Of a stretch of 64,000 bases of DNA, positions 54,642-63,781 are shown piece after piece (within the stretch, counting starts at the first letter, position 1; the number at the start of each line of letters is the position of its first letter). Position numbers and translations under genes: made by a program. The stretch comes from an uncultured Phocaeicola sp. (GTDB lineage: Bacteria; Bacteroidota; Bacteroidia; Bacteroidales; Bacteroidaceae), in assembly GCA_947581855.1 (NCBI GenBank), contig CANPVZ010000002.1, positions 1 to 64,000 on the forward strand, given 5' to 3'. The notes under the pieces were generated by a model, which worked only from the letters and a program-made list of their open reading frames with translations, did not search any database and was not told the origin of the DNA.

Positions 54642-57446
54642 TTATTTCTTAGGTACAAACATAATATCTAAAATATCAGCATCTTTGAATAACTTCTTTG
54701 CAAAGTTCTGAATATCTGCCGGAGTCAAAGAATTTACAATATTCTCAAAGTTTGTCGCATCATTCGTATTGATACCTGTTCTATAATAACTATTCAACAC
54801 TCCCATCCAATAGGAATTATGATGTTTACTTTGTTCCCGGTTCTTATTAATATTCAGCACAATCTTATTCAGTTCTTCGGCAGTTACACCCTCTTTTTGG
54901 ATTTTTTCAAGTTCGGCATAAATCAAAGATTTCAAATGCTCCGCTCTATCCGGCTCACAATCAAACTGCATTGAAAGGGAATAGATACCAACCGGTTCAC
55001 GCGAAACATCACCTTCAACGCCAACTCCGTATGTTCCACCTTCTTTTTCACGAATGTTCTCCGTATACCGAAGATTTAGAATAGAAGCTAAAACAGAAAC
55101 TTCAAAGCTTTCTTTCAAATTATATGGCATTTCTTTTGAAAGTGATATTAATACAGTCGTCTTGGGAGTTTCCAACGGAAGTTCAATAACTTTCTCTACT
55201 TTTCCTTTCGGAACCCTAACTTTTCGGTCTATCCATTTTTCATTGCGATGAGTAGACGAAATAGAACCAATATATTTTTCCACCAAAGGCTTCACTTCTT
55301 CTGCATCCATATTTCCTACAATGAAAAAAGTAAAGTCGCTGGCATCTGCTATACGATCTCTATAAACCTTCTCTACTTTATCAATAGTAAGTTCACCCAA
55401 ATTTTTCTGATTCATTAAAATAGTACGAGGATTATAGTTTGTAGCGATAAGTTGCATGGAATCCTGCATTATCTTATTGGGTTTCCCCTCCATTTGCTGC
55501 ATCATAATACGTGTACGGTCAATAACCACTTTATGCGCATCTGCATCAAAACGAGGTTTCTCAAATCGCAAATACAACATTTGCATCATCGTTTCAAAAT
55601 CTTGCGGAGTAGCGCTACCATTTACAGTTTCATACAATGAACTAATACCCACAGAGCATCCGGCTTTCTTACCAGTCAATACTTTCTTCAAAGCAATCGC
55701 ATCATAATCTCCTAAACCATAAGAACCTATAAAAGAGATTGCATTACGAGCCGGAAGAAGCATGTCAATATCATATAAAGAAGTACCACCTGCGCTATAT
55801 GCATTCAAACTTATATTATCTTTTTCAAAATCAGCTTTGCGGAACACAACTTTCGCTCCATTTCCTAAAGTCCACTCTTCTGCATCAAACTCCGGCAATG
55901 CTTTTACCGAAACGATGGGAGAGCCTTTCAAATTTTCATTAATCAAACTACCACCAACGGTTTGATCTTTATATGCTTCTACTGGTTTTCCTGTCATCTC
56001 CGTTACGATTGATTTAGCTTCCTGCTCCGTCAAATGTGTAACTCCTTCACTCGGACCATTTACTAAAATCACTCTATTGTTATCCTTCCACCATTCCTTA
56101 GCTTTATCCGACACTTCTTTAGCTGTAATAGTAGGCATAATCTCTTCTACTGCTTTAAAATAATCTTCAAAACGGAAAATAGCAGATTTCTCAAGAAAAT
56201 GACTTTGCATATCTTCAATATAAGCATCATTAGGAGTTTTCTCTATATCTTTCAAAGCAGATTTCAAACTAGTCATCAGATTTGTTTTAGCACGTTCTAA
56301 TTCTGAATCAGTAAACCCATGCTGAAGGATACGTTCGTTTTCCTGAAGAACAGCAGTCAAGGCTTCTTTCTCTTGGTTCGGTTTAGCTACAGCAGAAAGA
56401 GAATAAGCTGCATACCCCTTAACAAATCCACCTTTACCGATAGAAGCCGACATAAAAGGAGCTTTCCCCTTTTGTATCATCTCACTGATGCGGTTGGCTA
56501 TCATCGTATTATAGAAACTTTGAATCAAACCGTCTTTGATTTCCTTGTATGTCATCTTTCCTGTAGGTTCATCATCTTTCCAAAAACGAATTAGCGTTAC
56601 ATTCGATTGAGTGGCTTCTTTATCTGTAGCTACGCAAAAATAAGTTTCATCATGCTCCGGAACTTCGAAAAAAGGTCTAGGCTCCGGATTTTTAATAGCA
56701 GGAATTGTTGAGAATAACTTCTTAATTTTTTCTTCCATCTTCACTACATCAAAATCCCCTGCAATTGCAATAGCTTCCAAATCCGTACGATACCATTTAT
56801 GATAAAAATCACGGATTGTTTGAGGTTCAAAGTTCTTAATCACATCCAAGCTACCAATCACATCGCGCACTGCATATTTCGATCCTTTCAACAAAATCGG
56901 GTTCTGCTGTTCTCTAATACGCGCTCCGCTATTGCGACGTGTACGCCACTCTTCAGTAATCACTCCACGTTCATCGTCAATATCTTTTTCATCCAAGGTC
57001 AAATAATAAGACCAGTCATGAAGAATCAACAGACAAGTATCTATCAATGCTTCATTGGTAGTAGGCACCGAACTTATATTATATACCGTTTCATTCTGTG
57101 TAGTATAAGCATTTAAATTTCCACCAAAAGAAATACCATTACGTTCCAAAGTAGAAATCATACTATTACCCGGGAAGTTCTTACTTCCATTAAATGCCAT
57201 ATGCTCCAAAAAATGAGCCAATCCATTCTGTTCATCGTTTTCCAACAAAGCACCAGCATTACGAATAATATAAAAGCTGGCACGTTCTTTAGGCTCTTCA
57301 TTATGACGAAGATAATAAGTTATGCCATTCGGCAATTTCCCTATTATAGTTTTCGGGTCATCAGGCAGGGCCTTATTCCAATCAATCTGTTGCGCATAGG
57401 AAGCCAAGCAACAACAAAATACTGATAAAAGAAGTAGTTTTTTCAT
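54642..57446 (-). CDS. M16 family metallopeptidase (pitrilysin-like), secreted
   Basis: The 934-residue protein has a signal peptide (MKKLLLLSVFCCCLASYAQQ). The N-terminal catalytic half has the inverted zinc motif HFLEH (His78, Glu81, His82) with a third ligand Glu in ERGVITEEW. The C-terminal half is a second, inactive M16 domain (GNGAKVVFRKADFEKDNISLNAYSAGGTSLYD, and RVPKGKVEKVIELPLETPKTTVL). The full length of about 930 residues holds two pairs of alpha-beta domains in one chain, as in pitrilysin-type peptidases. It digests peptides in the periplasm. It is monocistronic with -7 TACATTTG at 57478-57485. Confidence 0.92.
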   Translation of the reverse strand: MKKLLLLSVFCCCLASYAQQIDWNKALPDDPKTIIGKLPNGITYYLRHNEEPKERASFYIIRNAGALLENDEQNGLAHFLEHMAFNGSKNFPGNSMISTLERNGISFGGNLNAYTTQNETVYNISSVPTTNEALIDTCLLILHDWSYYLTLDEKDIDDERGVITEEWRTRRNSGARIREQQNPILLKGSKYAVRDVIGSLDVIKNFEPQTIRDFYHKWYRTDLEAIAIAGDFDVVKMEEKIKKLFSTIPAIKNPEPRPFFEVPEHDETYFCVATDKEATQSNVTLIRFWKDDEPTGKMTYKEIKDGLIQSFYNTMIANRISEMIQKGKAPFMSASIGKGGFVKGYAAYSLSAVAKPNQEKEALTAVLQENERILQHGFTDSELERAKTNLMTSLKSALKDIEKTPNDAYIEDMQSHFLEKSAIFRFEDYFKAVEEIMPTITAKEVSDKAKEWWKDNNRVILVNGPSEGVTHLTEQEAKSIVTEMTGKPVEAYKDQTVGGSLINENLKGSPIVSVKALPEFDAEEWTLGNGAKVVFRKADFEKDNISLNAYSAGGTSLYDIDMLLPARNAISFIGSYGLGDYDAIALKKVLTGKKAGCSVGISSLYETVNGSATPQDFETMMQMLYLRFEKPRFDADAHKVVIDRTRIMMQQMEGKPNKIMQDSMQLIATNYNPRTILMNQKNLGELTIDKVEKVYRDRIADASDFTFFIVGNMDAEEVKPLVEKYIGSISSTHRNEKWIDRKVRVPKGKVEKVIELPLETPKTTVLISLSKEMPYNLKESFEVSVLASILNLRYTENIREKEGGTYGVGVEGDVSREPVGIYSLSMQFDCEPDRAEHLKSLIYAELEKIQKEGVTAEELNKIVLNINKNREQSKHHNSYWMGVLNSYYRTGINTNDATNFENIVNSLTPADIQNFAKKLFKDADILDIMFVPKK

Positions 57447-57477
57447 GCAATTTCCTTATTTATTAAACATTACACGG

Positions 57478-57485
57478 CAAATGTA
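57478..57485 (-). promoter_or_regulatory. -7 element of the M16 peptidase gene
   Basis: TACATTTG on the minus strand, 31 bases from the start codon. Confidence 0.5.
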
Positions 57486-57536
57486 ATGTTTTTATCCGAC
57501 ACCTAAATTTTAAATAACAATTATTAAAAGTAAAAG

Positions 57537-57580
57537 AGCAAAAAGAGGGCGACTACTTCATTTATAGCCGCCCTCTTCCC
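57537..57580 (-). terminator. Terminator of the exb operon
   Basis: AGAGGGCG (57544-57551) and CGCCCTCT (57569-57576) pair. On the minus strand the stem is followed by TTTTTGC. Confidence 0.8.
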
Positions 57581-57599
57581 AATAATGTTTATTTTATTA

Positions 57600-58064
57600 T
57601 TACTGACGCATCTGCGCAGAATAATTAATTTTCAATGCATACGCTTTACGAAGAGCCTGTTTGATATCGGTCACAATACCCATTTTAGTATCCTGATCGA
57701 TCTTCAACGAAACTCTCATATACGGTTGGTCACTCTCACTCATGTTAGCACGTTCCTGATAAACGTAATCCATAACTTCTGATACATCAGCAAACTTATC
57801 ATTCAACTGAATACGACTTTCAGAACCCATTTTCTTACGTAACTCCTCAGTAGGTCTTCCCACGTAGATGAAAGAAACCAAAGACTTCTTCTCAAGCTTT
57901 TCCAATTCAGTACCTTGGGGAACCTTAAACTCAACCTTCAATGTTACTTCACGCATAGATGTTACAATCATAAAGAAGAACAACATGGTAAAGATAAGGT
58001 CAGGCAAAGAAGAAGTATTCAATTCAGGCATTCCACGTTTCCCTTTGTTATCAAATTTTCCCAT
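57600..58064 (-). CDS. exbD: ExbD-family biopolymer transport protein (second copy)
   Basis: The 154-residue protein has a short cytoplasmic N-terminus (MGKFDNKGKRGMPELNTSSLPDLIFTMLFFFMIVTSM), one membrane helix (LIFTMLFFFMIVTSM, with the conserved Asp in LPDLIF) and a periplasmic domain. It is part of the ExbB-ExbD motor that passes proton-motive force to TonB. Its start overlaps the stop of the first exbD by one base, so the two are translationally coupled. Bacteroidales often have two ExbD proteins. The C-terminus (GIVTDIKQALRKAYALKINYSAQM) is typical. Confidence 0.9.
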   Translation of the reverse strand: MGKFDNKGKRGMPELNTSSLPDLIFTMLFFFMIVTSMREVTLKVEFKVPQGTELEKLEKKSLVSFIYVGRPTEELRKKMGSESRIQLNDKFADVSEVMDYVYQERANMSESDQPYMRVSLKIDQDTKMGIVTDIKQALRKAYALKINYSAQMRQ

Positions 58065-58651
58065 TACTTCTTTCCTCCGTAGTTTTTAGGTTCAGCCTCA
58101 GAAATCTTCTGAGGATAATAATCACGAATAGCTTCCTGCTCTTCCTCACTACACTCTGCATATTTCTTGTGGAATTGAGACATAGCGAGTTCATTTCTCA
58201 GTTCATTATAAGCCGCGATTAACTCATTTTGTACATTAAAATAAGTCTCATAGCTTGTACCACGGTCATTCTGTACAGAAATCACATGCTTATCCGTAAT
58301 CATAACATTTCCGAAGAACGGAATTTGCTTAGGATGTTTCTCCGGCAAATTAGGGTCATTAGACGGATTAGTAATGAATTCTTTCGCTCTAGCCTTTAAA
58401 TCCTTTATATCAATGTAATCCGAACCACACATAAGCTGGTTGCTTGCGTTCAGACGTACAGCTAACACATTCCGTTCCTTTACAATAATATCTTCGAGCT
58501 CCTGATCTTGAGGCGGAGGCGGCAATTGGCGCGCCAAACCTCTATCAGTGTCCATTGATGTTGTGATAAGGAAGAAAATGAGCAGAATAAAGGCAATATC
58601 GGCCGTTGAACTGGAATTAATCCCCGGGACACTTCTTTTCTTTCTTGCCAT
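58064..58651 (-). CDS. exbD: ExbD-family biopolymer transport protein (first copy)
   Basis: The 195-residue protein has one membrane helix near the N-terminus (INSSSTADIAFILLIFFLITTSM, with Asp in TADIAF) and a longer periplasmic part (MDTDRGLARQLPPPPQDQELEDIIVKERNVL). It carries a C-terminal extension with ECSEEEQEAIRDYYPQKISEAEP not present in the second copy. It is the partner of ExbB in energising TonB. It lies between the small membrane protein gene and the second exbD in one operon. Confidence 0.9.
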   Translation of the reverse strand: MARKKRSVPGINSSSTADIAFILLIFFLITTSMDTDRGLARQLPPPPQDQELEDIIVKERNVLAVRLNASNQLMCGSDYIDIKDLKARAKEFITNPSNDPNLPEKHPKQIPFFGNVMITDKHVISVQNDRGTSYETYFNVQNELIAAYNELRNELAMSQFHKKYAECSEEEQEAIRDYYPQKISEAEPKNYGGKK

Positions 58652-58688
58652 TTTTACTTACTTAGTTTTATAATTATCAATGATATTA

Positions 58689-59147
58689 TTATTTTCTAAA
58701 GACTCCTGTCAGGTTAACAAGTGTAGCCAAAATAGCCACTCCCATCAAGAAATATGTAGAATAAAGGAACATGTCGGTTATTTTTAACCAAAATTTATCT
58801 TCATACAGTCCGTCACCTGTAGCAACAGCTGCGTCAGAACCCATAGCATAAGCTATACAAACGACAGCAACTAACAAGATGACACCGAGAAGAGATTTCA
58901 ATGCATTTTTAGGATTATCTCTCAATGCAGAAACAAACTGAATAATTGCGGCAACAACAGCCGAAGCTACCGTTAAGCCAAAAAGAATATACATTAAGTA
59001 AATCAAAGTATCAGTATGTTCAGGAGCATTGTATTCTCCCACAATATTATTGTATCCTATACCATAGAATAACGCCAAGACAATTAGAATAACTGCAAAC
59101 AAGGCATACATTATATAGTATGAGACTCTATATGATAACTTAGCCAT
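58689..59147 (-). CDS. Small membrane protein of the exb operon
   Basis: The 152-residue protein has about four membrane helices (YIMYALFAVILIVLALFYGIG, LIYLMYILFGLTVASAVVAAIIQF, SLLGVILLVAVVCIAYAMG, FLYSTYFLMGVAILATLVNLTG) and short loops, with no recognised domain. It sits between exbB (8 bases upstream) and exbD in the same operon, a conserved place in Bacteroidales as far as I recall. A structural role in the Exb motor is a guess from position. Confidence 0.75.
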   Translation of the reverse strand: MAKLSYRVSYYIMYALFAVILIVLALFYGIGYNNIVGEYNAPEHTDTLIYLMYILFGLTVASAVVAAIIQFVSALRDNPKNALKSLLGVILLVAVVCIAYAMGSDAAVATGDGLYEDKFWLKITDMFLYSTYFLMGVAILATLVNLTGVFRK

Positions 59148-59154
59148 TGTTTAA

Positions 59155-59955
59155 TTATTTTTTATATTTCAAATTGTATTTCATAATCATATCAAGCAAA
59201 GTAATAGAAGAATCTTCCATATCGCTTGTCAATGCTTCAATCTTCGAAAGGATGTAGTTATAGAATACCTGAAGAATCAATGCTACAACCAAACCAAAGA
59301 TAGTAGTGATCAAAGCCACTTTCATACCACCTGCTACAACTGTCGGAGAAATATCACCAGCTGCCTGAATTTTATCGAATGCCATGACCATACCAATCAC
59401 AGTACCCAAGAATCCTAAAGACGGAGCAATCGCAATGAATAATGTAATCCAAGAGCATCCTTTTTCAAGATAACCAGCCTGAACGCCACCATAAGAAACA
59501 ACTGAACGTTCAACAACATCAACGCCTTCATCGATTCTCATCAAACCTTGATAACAAATAGATGCAACAGGACCTCTAGTGTTACGGCAAACGGTTTTAG
59601 CAGCCTCAACATCACCTTTTTCCAAAGCAGCTTCAATAGAAGAAAGCAATTTTTTAGTATTTACTTCAGCAAGACTCAGATAGATAATTCTCTCAATACA
59701 GAAAGCCAAACCTAAAACCAATGCAATAGCAACCAATGACATAAAGTCGGCACTACCTTCAATGAATTTAGTTTTAATTTCTTTGTGAATACCTCCTTCA
59801 ACAACTGTTTCTGTTGGAGCTGCAGCCTCATCAGCAGCAGCAACCTGTTCTGTTTGTTCAGCTGGAGCAGCAGCTTCTTCTTGAGCCATAGCCGCTTGAG
59901 TTAATCCAAATGAAAGGACTCCCATCACTGCAATAATTGCAAATAACTTTTTCAT
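59155..59955 (-). CDS. exbB: ExbB/TolQ/MotA family proton channel
   Basis: This 266-residue inner-membrane protein provides the proton path of the Exb-TonB motor. Three membrane helices are visible (about 72-92, 160-185 and 205-230), with ITLFIAIAPSLGFLGTVIGMVMAFDKIQAAGDISPTVVAGGMKVALITTIFGLVVALILQVFYNYI as the family core. An unusual N-terminal part carries a signal peptide (ending MAQ) and an Ala/Glu-rich periplasmic stretch (EEAAAPAEQTEQVAAADEAAAPTE) before the first helix. It is the first gene of exbB-X-exbD-exbD and lies 78 bases after tRNA-Ser. No clear -7 element separates them. Confidence 0.92.
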   Translation of the reverse strand: MKKLFAIIAVMGVLSFGLTQAAMAQEEAAAPAEQTEQVAAADEAAAPTETVVEGGIHKEIKTKFIEGSADFMSLVAIALVLGLAFCIERIIYLSLAEVNTKKLLSSIEAALEKGDVEAAKTVCRNTRGPVASICYQGLMRIDEGVDVVERSVVSYGGVQAGYLEKGCSWITLFIAIAPSLGFLGTVIGMVMAFDKIQAAGDISPTVVAGGMKVALITTIFGLVVALILQVFYNYILSKIEALTSDMEDSSITLLDMIMKYNLKYKK

Positions 59956-60033
59956 GTGTGTCTAATTTTTTAAGATTAATTAATTGATTATTACTATTTA
60001 TTTTATTGTTTACATTAAGTTCTCCTTTATTCG

Positions 60034-60121
60034 CGGAGAGAGCGGGATTCGAACCCGCGATACGCTTTAGGCGTATACACGCTTTCCAGGCGTGCCTCTT
60101 CAACCACTCGAGCATCTCTCC
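60034..60121 (-). tRNA. tRNA-Ser (anticodon GGA)
   Basis: On the minus strand the 88-base gene has acceptor GGAGAGA / TCTCTCC, an anticodon loop CTGGAAA (anticodon GGA), a long variable arm (TACGC..GCGTA) as expected for serine tRNA, a T arm CGGGTTCGAATCCCG and discriminator G. The CCA end is not encoded. Confidence 0.97.
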
Positions 60122-60298
60122 TTCTTCTATGACGTTTTGCCGTCTTTCAAAATCGGCTGCAAAATACAAATAATATTGCGAATGGCAAACGATTTCAGCA
60201 GCAAATATATTCTTTTTTTTTCTCTTATCTTTAAACTCTGTAAGTTTATTATATTTATAAGGGTATTTTTTAAAACTTTAATACCAACATAAGTAAAT

Positions 60299-61075
60299 TC
60301 ATCCTGCACAAAACAACTTTAAAGCATTTCTTGTTGTTACCCGTCCAATTTCTTCAACAGGCAAATTGTATATTTCCGCTATCTTTTTTCCAACTTCTAT
60401 AACATAAGAAGATTCATTCCTCTTTCCCCGATAAGGAACAGGAGACAAATAGGGAGAATCTGTTTCCAAAACAATACGTTCCAAAGGTATTTGTTTTCCC
60501 AATACTTCTGGCAAGGGTGATTTTTTATACGTTACCACTCCATTCACACCAAACAAGAAACCATCGAACTCCATGAACCGTTCAGCCATTTCGACAGAAC
60601 CTGTAAAGCAGTGAAATATACCTCGAAGATTATCCGATTTATAAGGTTCCAGACAGGAATACAATTCCGAGAAAGCTTCGCGACAATGAATAATAACAGG
60701 TAATTGGTAAGCTATAGCCCATTGGAGCTGTTTATCAAGTGCTTTCAGTTGTTCATTCATGAAAGTTTTATCCCAATAGAAATCAAGCCCCACTTCACCT
60801 ATTGCCACAAAAGGGTGTCCATCCTTCAAATAAGATTCCATAGCATACAATTCTTCCAGATATTTCGAAGTAACTGAAGTCGGATGCAAACCGAGCATCG
60901 GAAAACAATATTCTTTATATCGCTCGCATACATCCAATAAAGAAGGGAGAGAAGCCAAATCAATGTTCGGCATGAATATTTTAGAGACCCCGGCATCTTT
61001 AGCCCTCTGTATTACTTCAGGCAAATCCGTATCGAACTCCTCAACAAACAAATGGGAATGAGTATCAATTAACAT
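60299..61075 (-). CDS. TatD family metal-dependent deoxyribonuclease
   Basis: The 258-residue cytoplasmic TIM-barrel hydrolase has the metal ligands of the TatD family in order: DTHSHL near the N-terminus, GEVGLDFYWD, HCREAF, HCFTGS and ETDSPYLSP. TatD proteins act as 3'-5' exonucleases on DNA, and the exact role here is open. The gene is on the same strand as the polyprenyl synthetase gene, 53 bases upstream, and both precede tRNA-Ser. Confidence 0.92.
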   Translation of the reverse strand: MLIDTHSHLFVEEFDTDLPEVIQRAKDAGVSKIFMPNIDLASLPSLLDVCERYKEYCFPMLGLHPTSVTSKYLEELYAMESYLKDGHPFVAIGEVGLDFYWDKTFMNEQLKALDKQLQWAIAYQLPVIIHCREAFSELYSCLEPYKSDNLRGIFHCFTGSVEMAERFMEFDGFLFGVNGVVTYKKSPLPEVLGKQIPLERIVLETDSPYLSPVPYRGKRNESSYVIEVGKKIAEIYNLPVEEIGRVTTRNALKLFCAG

Positions 61076-61128
61076 AAAATTTTCACCGCATCAACTACTA
61101 CAAAATTCAACCCTATTTCTGCTAAGCA

Positions 61129-62103
61129 TCACATATTGCGATGCATTAAAGCTTCAACAAACGAACGCAATACCGCTTTACGCCCCTCCGGAACTTGAAG
61201 ACGATCCAGGCAAGACATCCCTCGCTGGAAATAATCCTCAATTTTTTTATTACAAAGTTCCTTTATACCAATGGCATCATACAAGGCTGTAACAGTATTT
61301 ACTTTTTCACTGGGAATATACTCAGAACAGGTTATCCAATATTCCAATTCTTTACGTTGTTCCGCATCGGCTCGTTGTAAAGCGTTAATCAACATATATG
61401 TTTTTTTATTACACAGAATATCTCCGCCTAAGTTTTTTCCAAAAACAGACGTATCACCATATACATCCAAATAGTCGTCCTGTAGCTGGAACGCCAATCC
61501 TATCTGAATACCGAAATTATAAAGTTCCTGCATATCGGTCTCCGGAGCATCAGCCAATATGGCACCTATTTTCAGACTGGCAGCCAATAATACTGATGTC
61601 TTCAAACGAATCATTTCAATATATTCCTCTTCCGTCACATCTCTTCGGCTTTCAAATTCCATATCATATTGCTGTCCTTCGCCAATTTCTAACGCCGTAT
61701 TGCTAAATACATCCAACACAGCTTTTAAATATAAAGGTTCACAACATGTCATGAGCCGATAAGCCAAAACCAGCATCGTATCACCAGATAAAATAGCAGT
61801 GTTATCACCCCATATTTTATGCACCGTCGGTCTATTTCTACGAAGTTCCGCACGATCCATCAAATCATCATGGAGCAATGTATAATTATGATACATCTCG
61901 ATTGATGCGGCAGAAGACAATATAGTATCTACTTCTTCTTTATATAAATTATGAGCCATGAGCATCAATACCGGTCTAATCCGTTTTCCTCCCAAAGATA
62001 ATACATATTCAATAGGAGTATAGAGTCCCTTCGGTTCACGTGAATAGGTCAGTCCTGCAAGATACGTATTTATTTTTTCTAATAATTGCGAAGAAGTAAA
62101 CAT
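61129..62103 (-). CDS. Polyprenyl (geranylgeranyl/octaprenyl-type) diphosphate synthase
   Basis: From the ATG at 62103 the enzyme has 324 residues (MFTSSQLLEKINTYLAG). It joins isopentenyl diphosphate units to an allylic diphosphate, the route to menaquinone side chains or undecaprenyl carrier. It has both Asp-rich motifs that bind magnesium: HDDLMDRAELRRN (first) and QLQDDYLDVYGD (second), as well as SLGGKRIRPVL and GEGQQYDMEF. The product length cannot be told by reading. I chose 62103, not the frame extension to 62163, because the extension runs through the tonB terminator at 62126-62160. Confidence 0.9.
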   Translation of the reverse strand: MFTSSQLLEKINTYLAGLTYSREPKGLYTPIEYVLSLGGKRIRPVLMLMAHNLYKEEVDTILSSAASIEMYHNYTLLHDDLMDRAELRRNRPTVHKIWGDNTAILSGDTMLVLAYRLMTCCEPLYLKAVLDVFSNTALEIGEGQQYDMEFESRRDVTEEEYIEMIRLKTSVLLAASLKIGAILADAPETDMQELYNFGIQIGLAFQLQDDYLDVYGDTSVFGKNLGGDILCNKKTYMLINALQRADAEQRKELEYWITCSEYIPSEKVNTVTALYDAIGIKELCNKKIEDYFQRGMSCLDRLQVPEGRKAVLRSFVEALMHRNM

Positions 62104-62125
62104 ATCAAATTTTATTTTTATAGCC

Positions 62126-62160
62126 AGAAAAAAGGCTGCGCTTTCAGGGCAGCCTTTAAT
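62126..62160 (-). terminator. Terminator of tonB
   Basis: On the minus strand AAGGCTGC and GCAGCCTT form a stem with a loop of about nine bases and are followed by TTTTTTC. Confidence 0.85.
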
Positions 62161-62189
62161 CACCTTATTTAATTAAACATTAATTTTAA

Positions 62190-62876
62190 TTACTGTAATC
62201 TAAACATAACCGGCAAAGTATATTTCACGCGTACCGGTTTACCGCGTTGTTTACCAGGTTTCCATTTCGGCATCATTTTTACCACGCGCACTGCCTCCTT
62301 ATCCAAGTAGGGGTCAACACTACGGGCAACCGTAACATCCACAATGGAACCATCTTTATTCACAACAAACTGAAGAATAACACGACCTTGAATACCATTT
62401 TCCTGAGCGATAGTCGGATATTTGATATTCTTGTTTAAGAATCTCATACATTCGGCATCTCCACCAGGGAAAGAAGGCATTTCTTCTACCACATGGAAAA
62501 TAGTTTCTTCTTCTACTACTTCCTCCACGACCACTGCAGGGCCTGTAGATACTATTTGTACAGCTTCACCTTGATCTTCGCTGGTAGCGACTTCCGTTTC
62601 TTCAATATTTGTGTCATTTTCTACAATTTGCAGGACTTCTTCCGCAGAAGGAGCCTGAGGCGGCGGAGGGGTTTGCGGTTGTTCCTGTTGTGTAATAGGA
62701 ACCATATCCTCCTCAAACGTAACTTCAACTGGTCCTTGTGCAATCAAGACTTGTTTATCGCGTTCACTCCATTCGAAAGCAACAAACATAAAAGCCAAAA
62801 TCAACACATAACCAATAAGCAGCCAGGTACTCTTTTTACCTTCCAGATCTGCTTTCGGCGATTTCTTTACTTCCAT
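62190..62876 (-). CDS. tonB: TonB energy transducer
   Basis: The 228-residue protein is anchored in the inner membrane by one helix (STWLLIGYVLILAFMFVAFEW, about 17-37) after a short Lys-rich cytoplasmic part. It crosses the periplasm with a Pro-rich segment (PQTPPPPQAPSAEEV) and an acidic linker, and ends in a TonB C-terminal domain (about 150-228, GIQGRVILQFVVNKDGSIVDVTVARSVDP, KWKPGKQRGKPVRVKYTLPVMF). It delivers energy from ExbB/ExbD to TonB-dependent receptors such as the two in this window. It has its own promoter (TATATTTG at 62916-62923) and terminator and is not in the exb operon. Confidence 0.95.
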   Translation of the reverse strand: MEVKKSPKADLEGKKSTWLLIGYVLILAFMFVAFEWSERDKQVLIAQGPVEVTFEEDMVPITQQEQPQTPPPPQAPSAEEVLQIVENDTNIEETEVATSEDQGEAVQIVSTGPAVVVEEVVEEETIFHVVEEMPSFPGGDAECMRFLNKNIKYPTIAQENGIQGRVILQFVVNKDGSIVDVTVARSVDPYLDKEAVRVVKMMPKWKPGKQRGKPVRVKYTLPVMFRLQ

Positions 62877-62915
62877 AAATTATTTTATTAAAAATAAGGT
62901 GTCTCTCATTTTTGG

Positions 62916-62923
62916 CAAATATA
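62916..62923 (-). promoter_or_regulatory. -7 element of tonB
   Basis: TATATTTG on the minus strand, about 40 bases before the start. Confidence 0.55.
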
Positions 62924-63049
62924 CTACTTTTTTCGTTATTACATAGGATTCTTCTCCGTTTTTTCATACATATCAAAGCATTTTTGTTTTTTTAATCTTT
63001 GATAATAATACATAATAACAAAGCATTGTTCCGAGTCTTTCTTATTCAC

Positions 63050-63057
63050 TATCTTTG
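63050..63057 (+). promoter_or_regulatory. -7 element of cmk-ispH
   Basis: TATCTTTG, 34 bases before the cmk start. Confidence 0.6.
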
Positions 63058-63091
63058 GGACGTTTTTTAAGATGATTAACAAAGTAATGAC

Positions 63092-63781
63092 ATGAAAAAA
63101 ATTACAATTGCCATAGACGGATTCTCTTCATGCGGCAAAAGCACTATGGCCAAAGATCTCGCAAAAGAAATAGGTTACATATATATAGACAGTGGGGCTA
63201 TGTATCGGGCAGTAACTTTATATAGTATAAGGCACGGTTTTTTCGAACCGGAGGGCATTGACACTGATTCTTTGAGAAAGCATATGAACCAAATCCATAT
63301 CACATTTCAGTTGGATCCTGAAACTAACCGACCGCAAACTTATTTAAATGGCGAAAATGTGGAAAAGGAAATTCGAACCATGGAAGTGTCCGGCAAAGTA
63401 AGTCCTATTTCTGCCATAGATTTTGTTCGGGAAGCAATGGTTGCCCAACAACAAGAAATGGGAAAAGCAAAAGGCATAGTAATGGATGGAAGAGATATCG
63501 GTACTACAGTGTTCCCAGACGCGGAACTAAAGATTTTTGTTACGGCTTCGCCGGAAATTAGGGCGCAACGCCGATATGAGGAATTGAAAGAGAAAGGACA
63601 GGAAGCCAGTTTCACTGAGATTCTTGCCAACGTGAAAGAACGGGATTATATAGACCAGAACCGGGCAGTCAGTCCTTTGCGCAAAGCAGACGACGCCATA
63701 TTGTTGGATAATAGCCAGATGACAATTGCCCAACAAAAGGAATGGCTAGCCGAACAATTTCAAAAAGTAACGGCACAATGA
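63092..63781 (+). CDS. cmk: Cytidylate kinase
   Basis: This 229-residue cytoplasmic kinase phosphorylates CMP and dCMP with ATP in nucleotide supply. The P-loop is GFSSCGKST (9-18). [12 protein letters not shown] is the nucleotide monophosphate site, and [21 protein letters not shown] with [22 protein letters not shown] is the lid and C-terminal core of the Cmk family. The stop codon overlaps the ATG of ispH (ATGA), so the two are translated together. Confidence 0.96.
   Translation: MKKITIAIDGFSSCGKSTMAKDLAKEIGYIYIDSGAMYRAVTLYSIRHGFFEPEGIDTDSLRKHMNQIHITFQLDPETNRPQTYLNGENVEKEIRTMEVSGKVSPISAIDFVREAMVAQQQEMGKAKGIVMDGRDIGTTVFPDAELKIFVTASPEIRAQRRYEELKEKGQEASFTEILANVKERDYIDQNRAVSPLRKADDAILLDNSQMTIAQQKEWLAEQFQKVTAQ

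Noticed and set aside
59858-60169. 103-codon minus-strand frame across tRNA-Ser and the exbB start
   Set aside because: It reads through a tRNA gene and overlaps exbB in another frame.
62104-62163. Longer polyprenyl synthase from 62163
   Set aside because: The extension runs through the tonB terminator hairpin.
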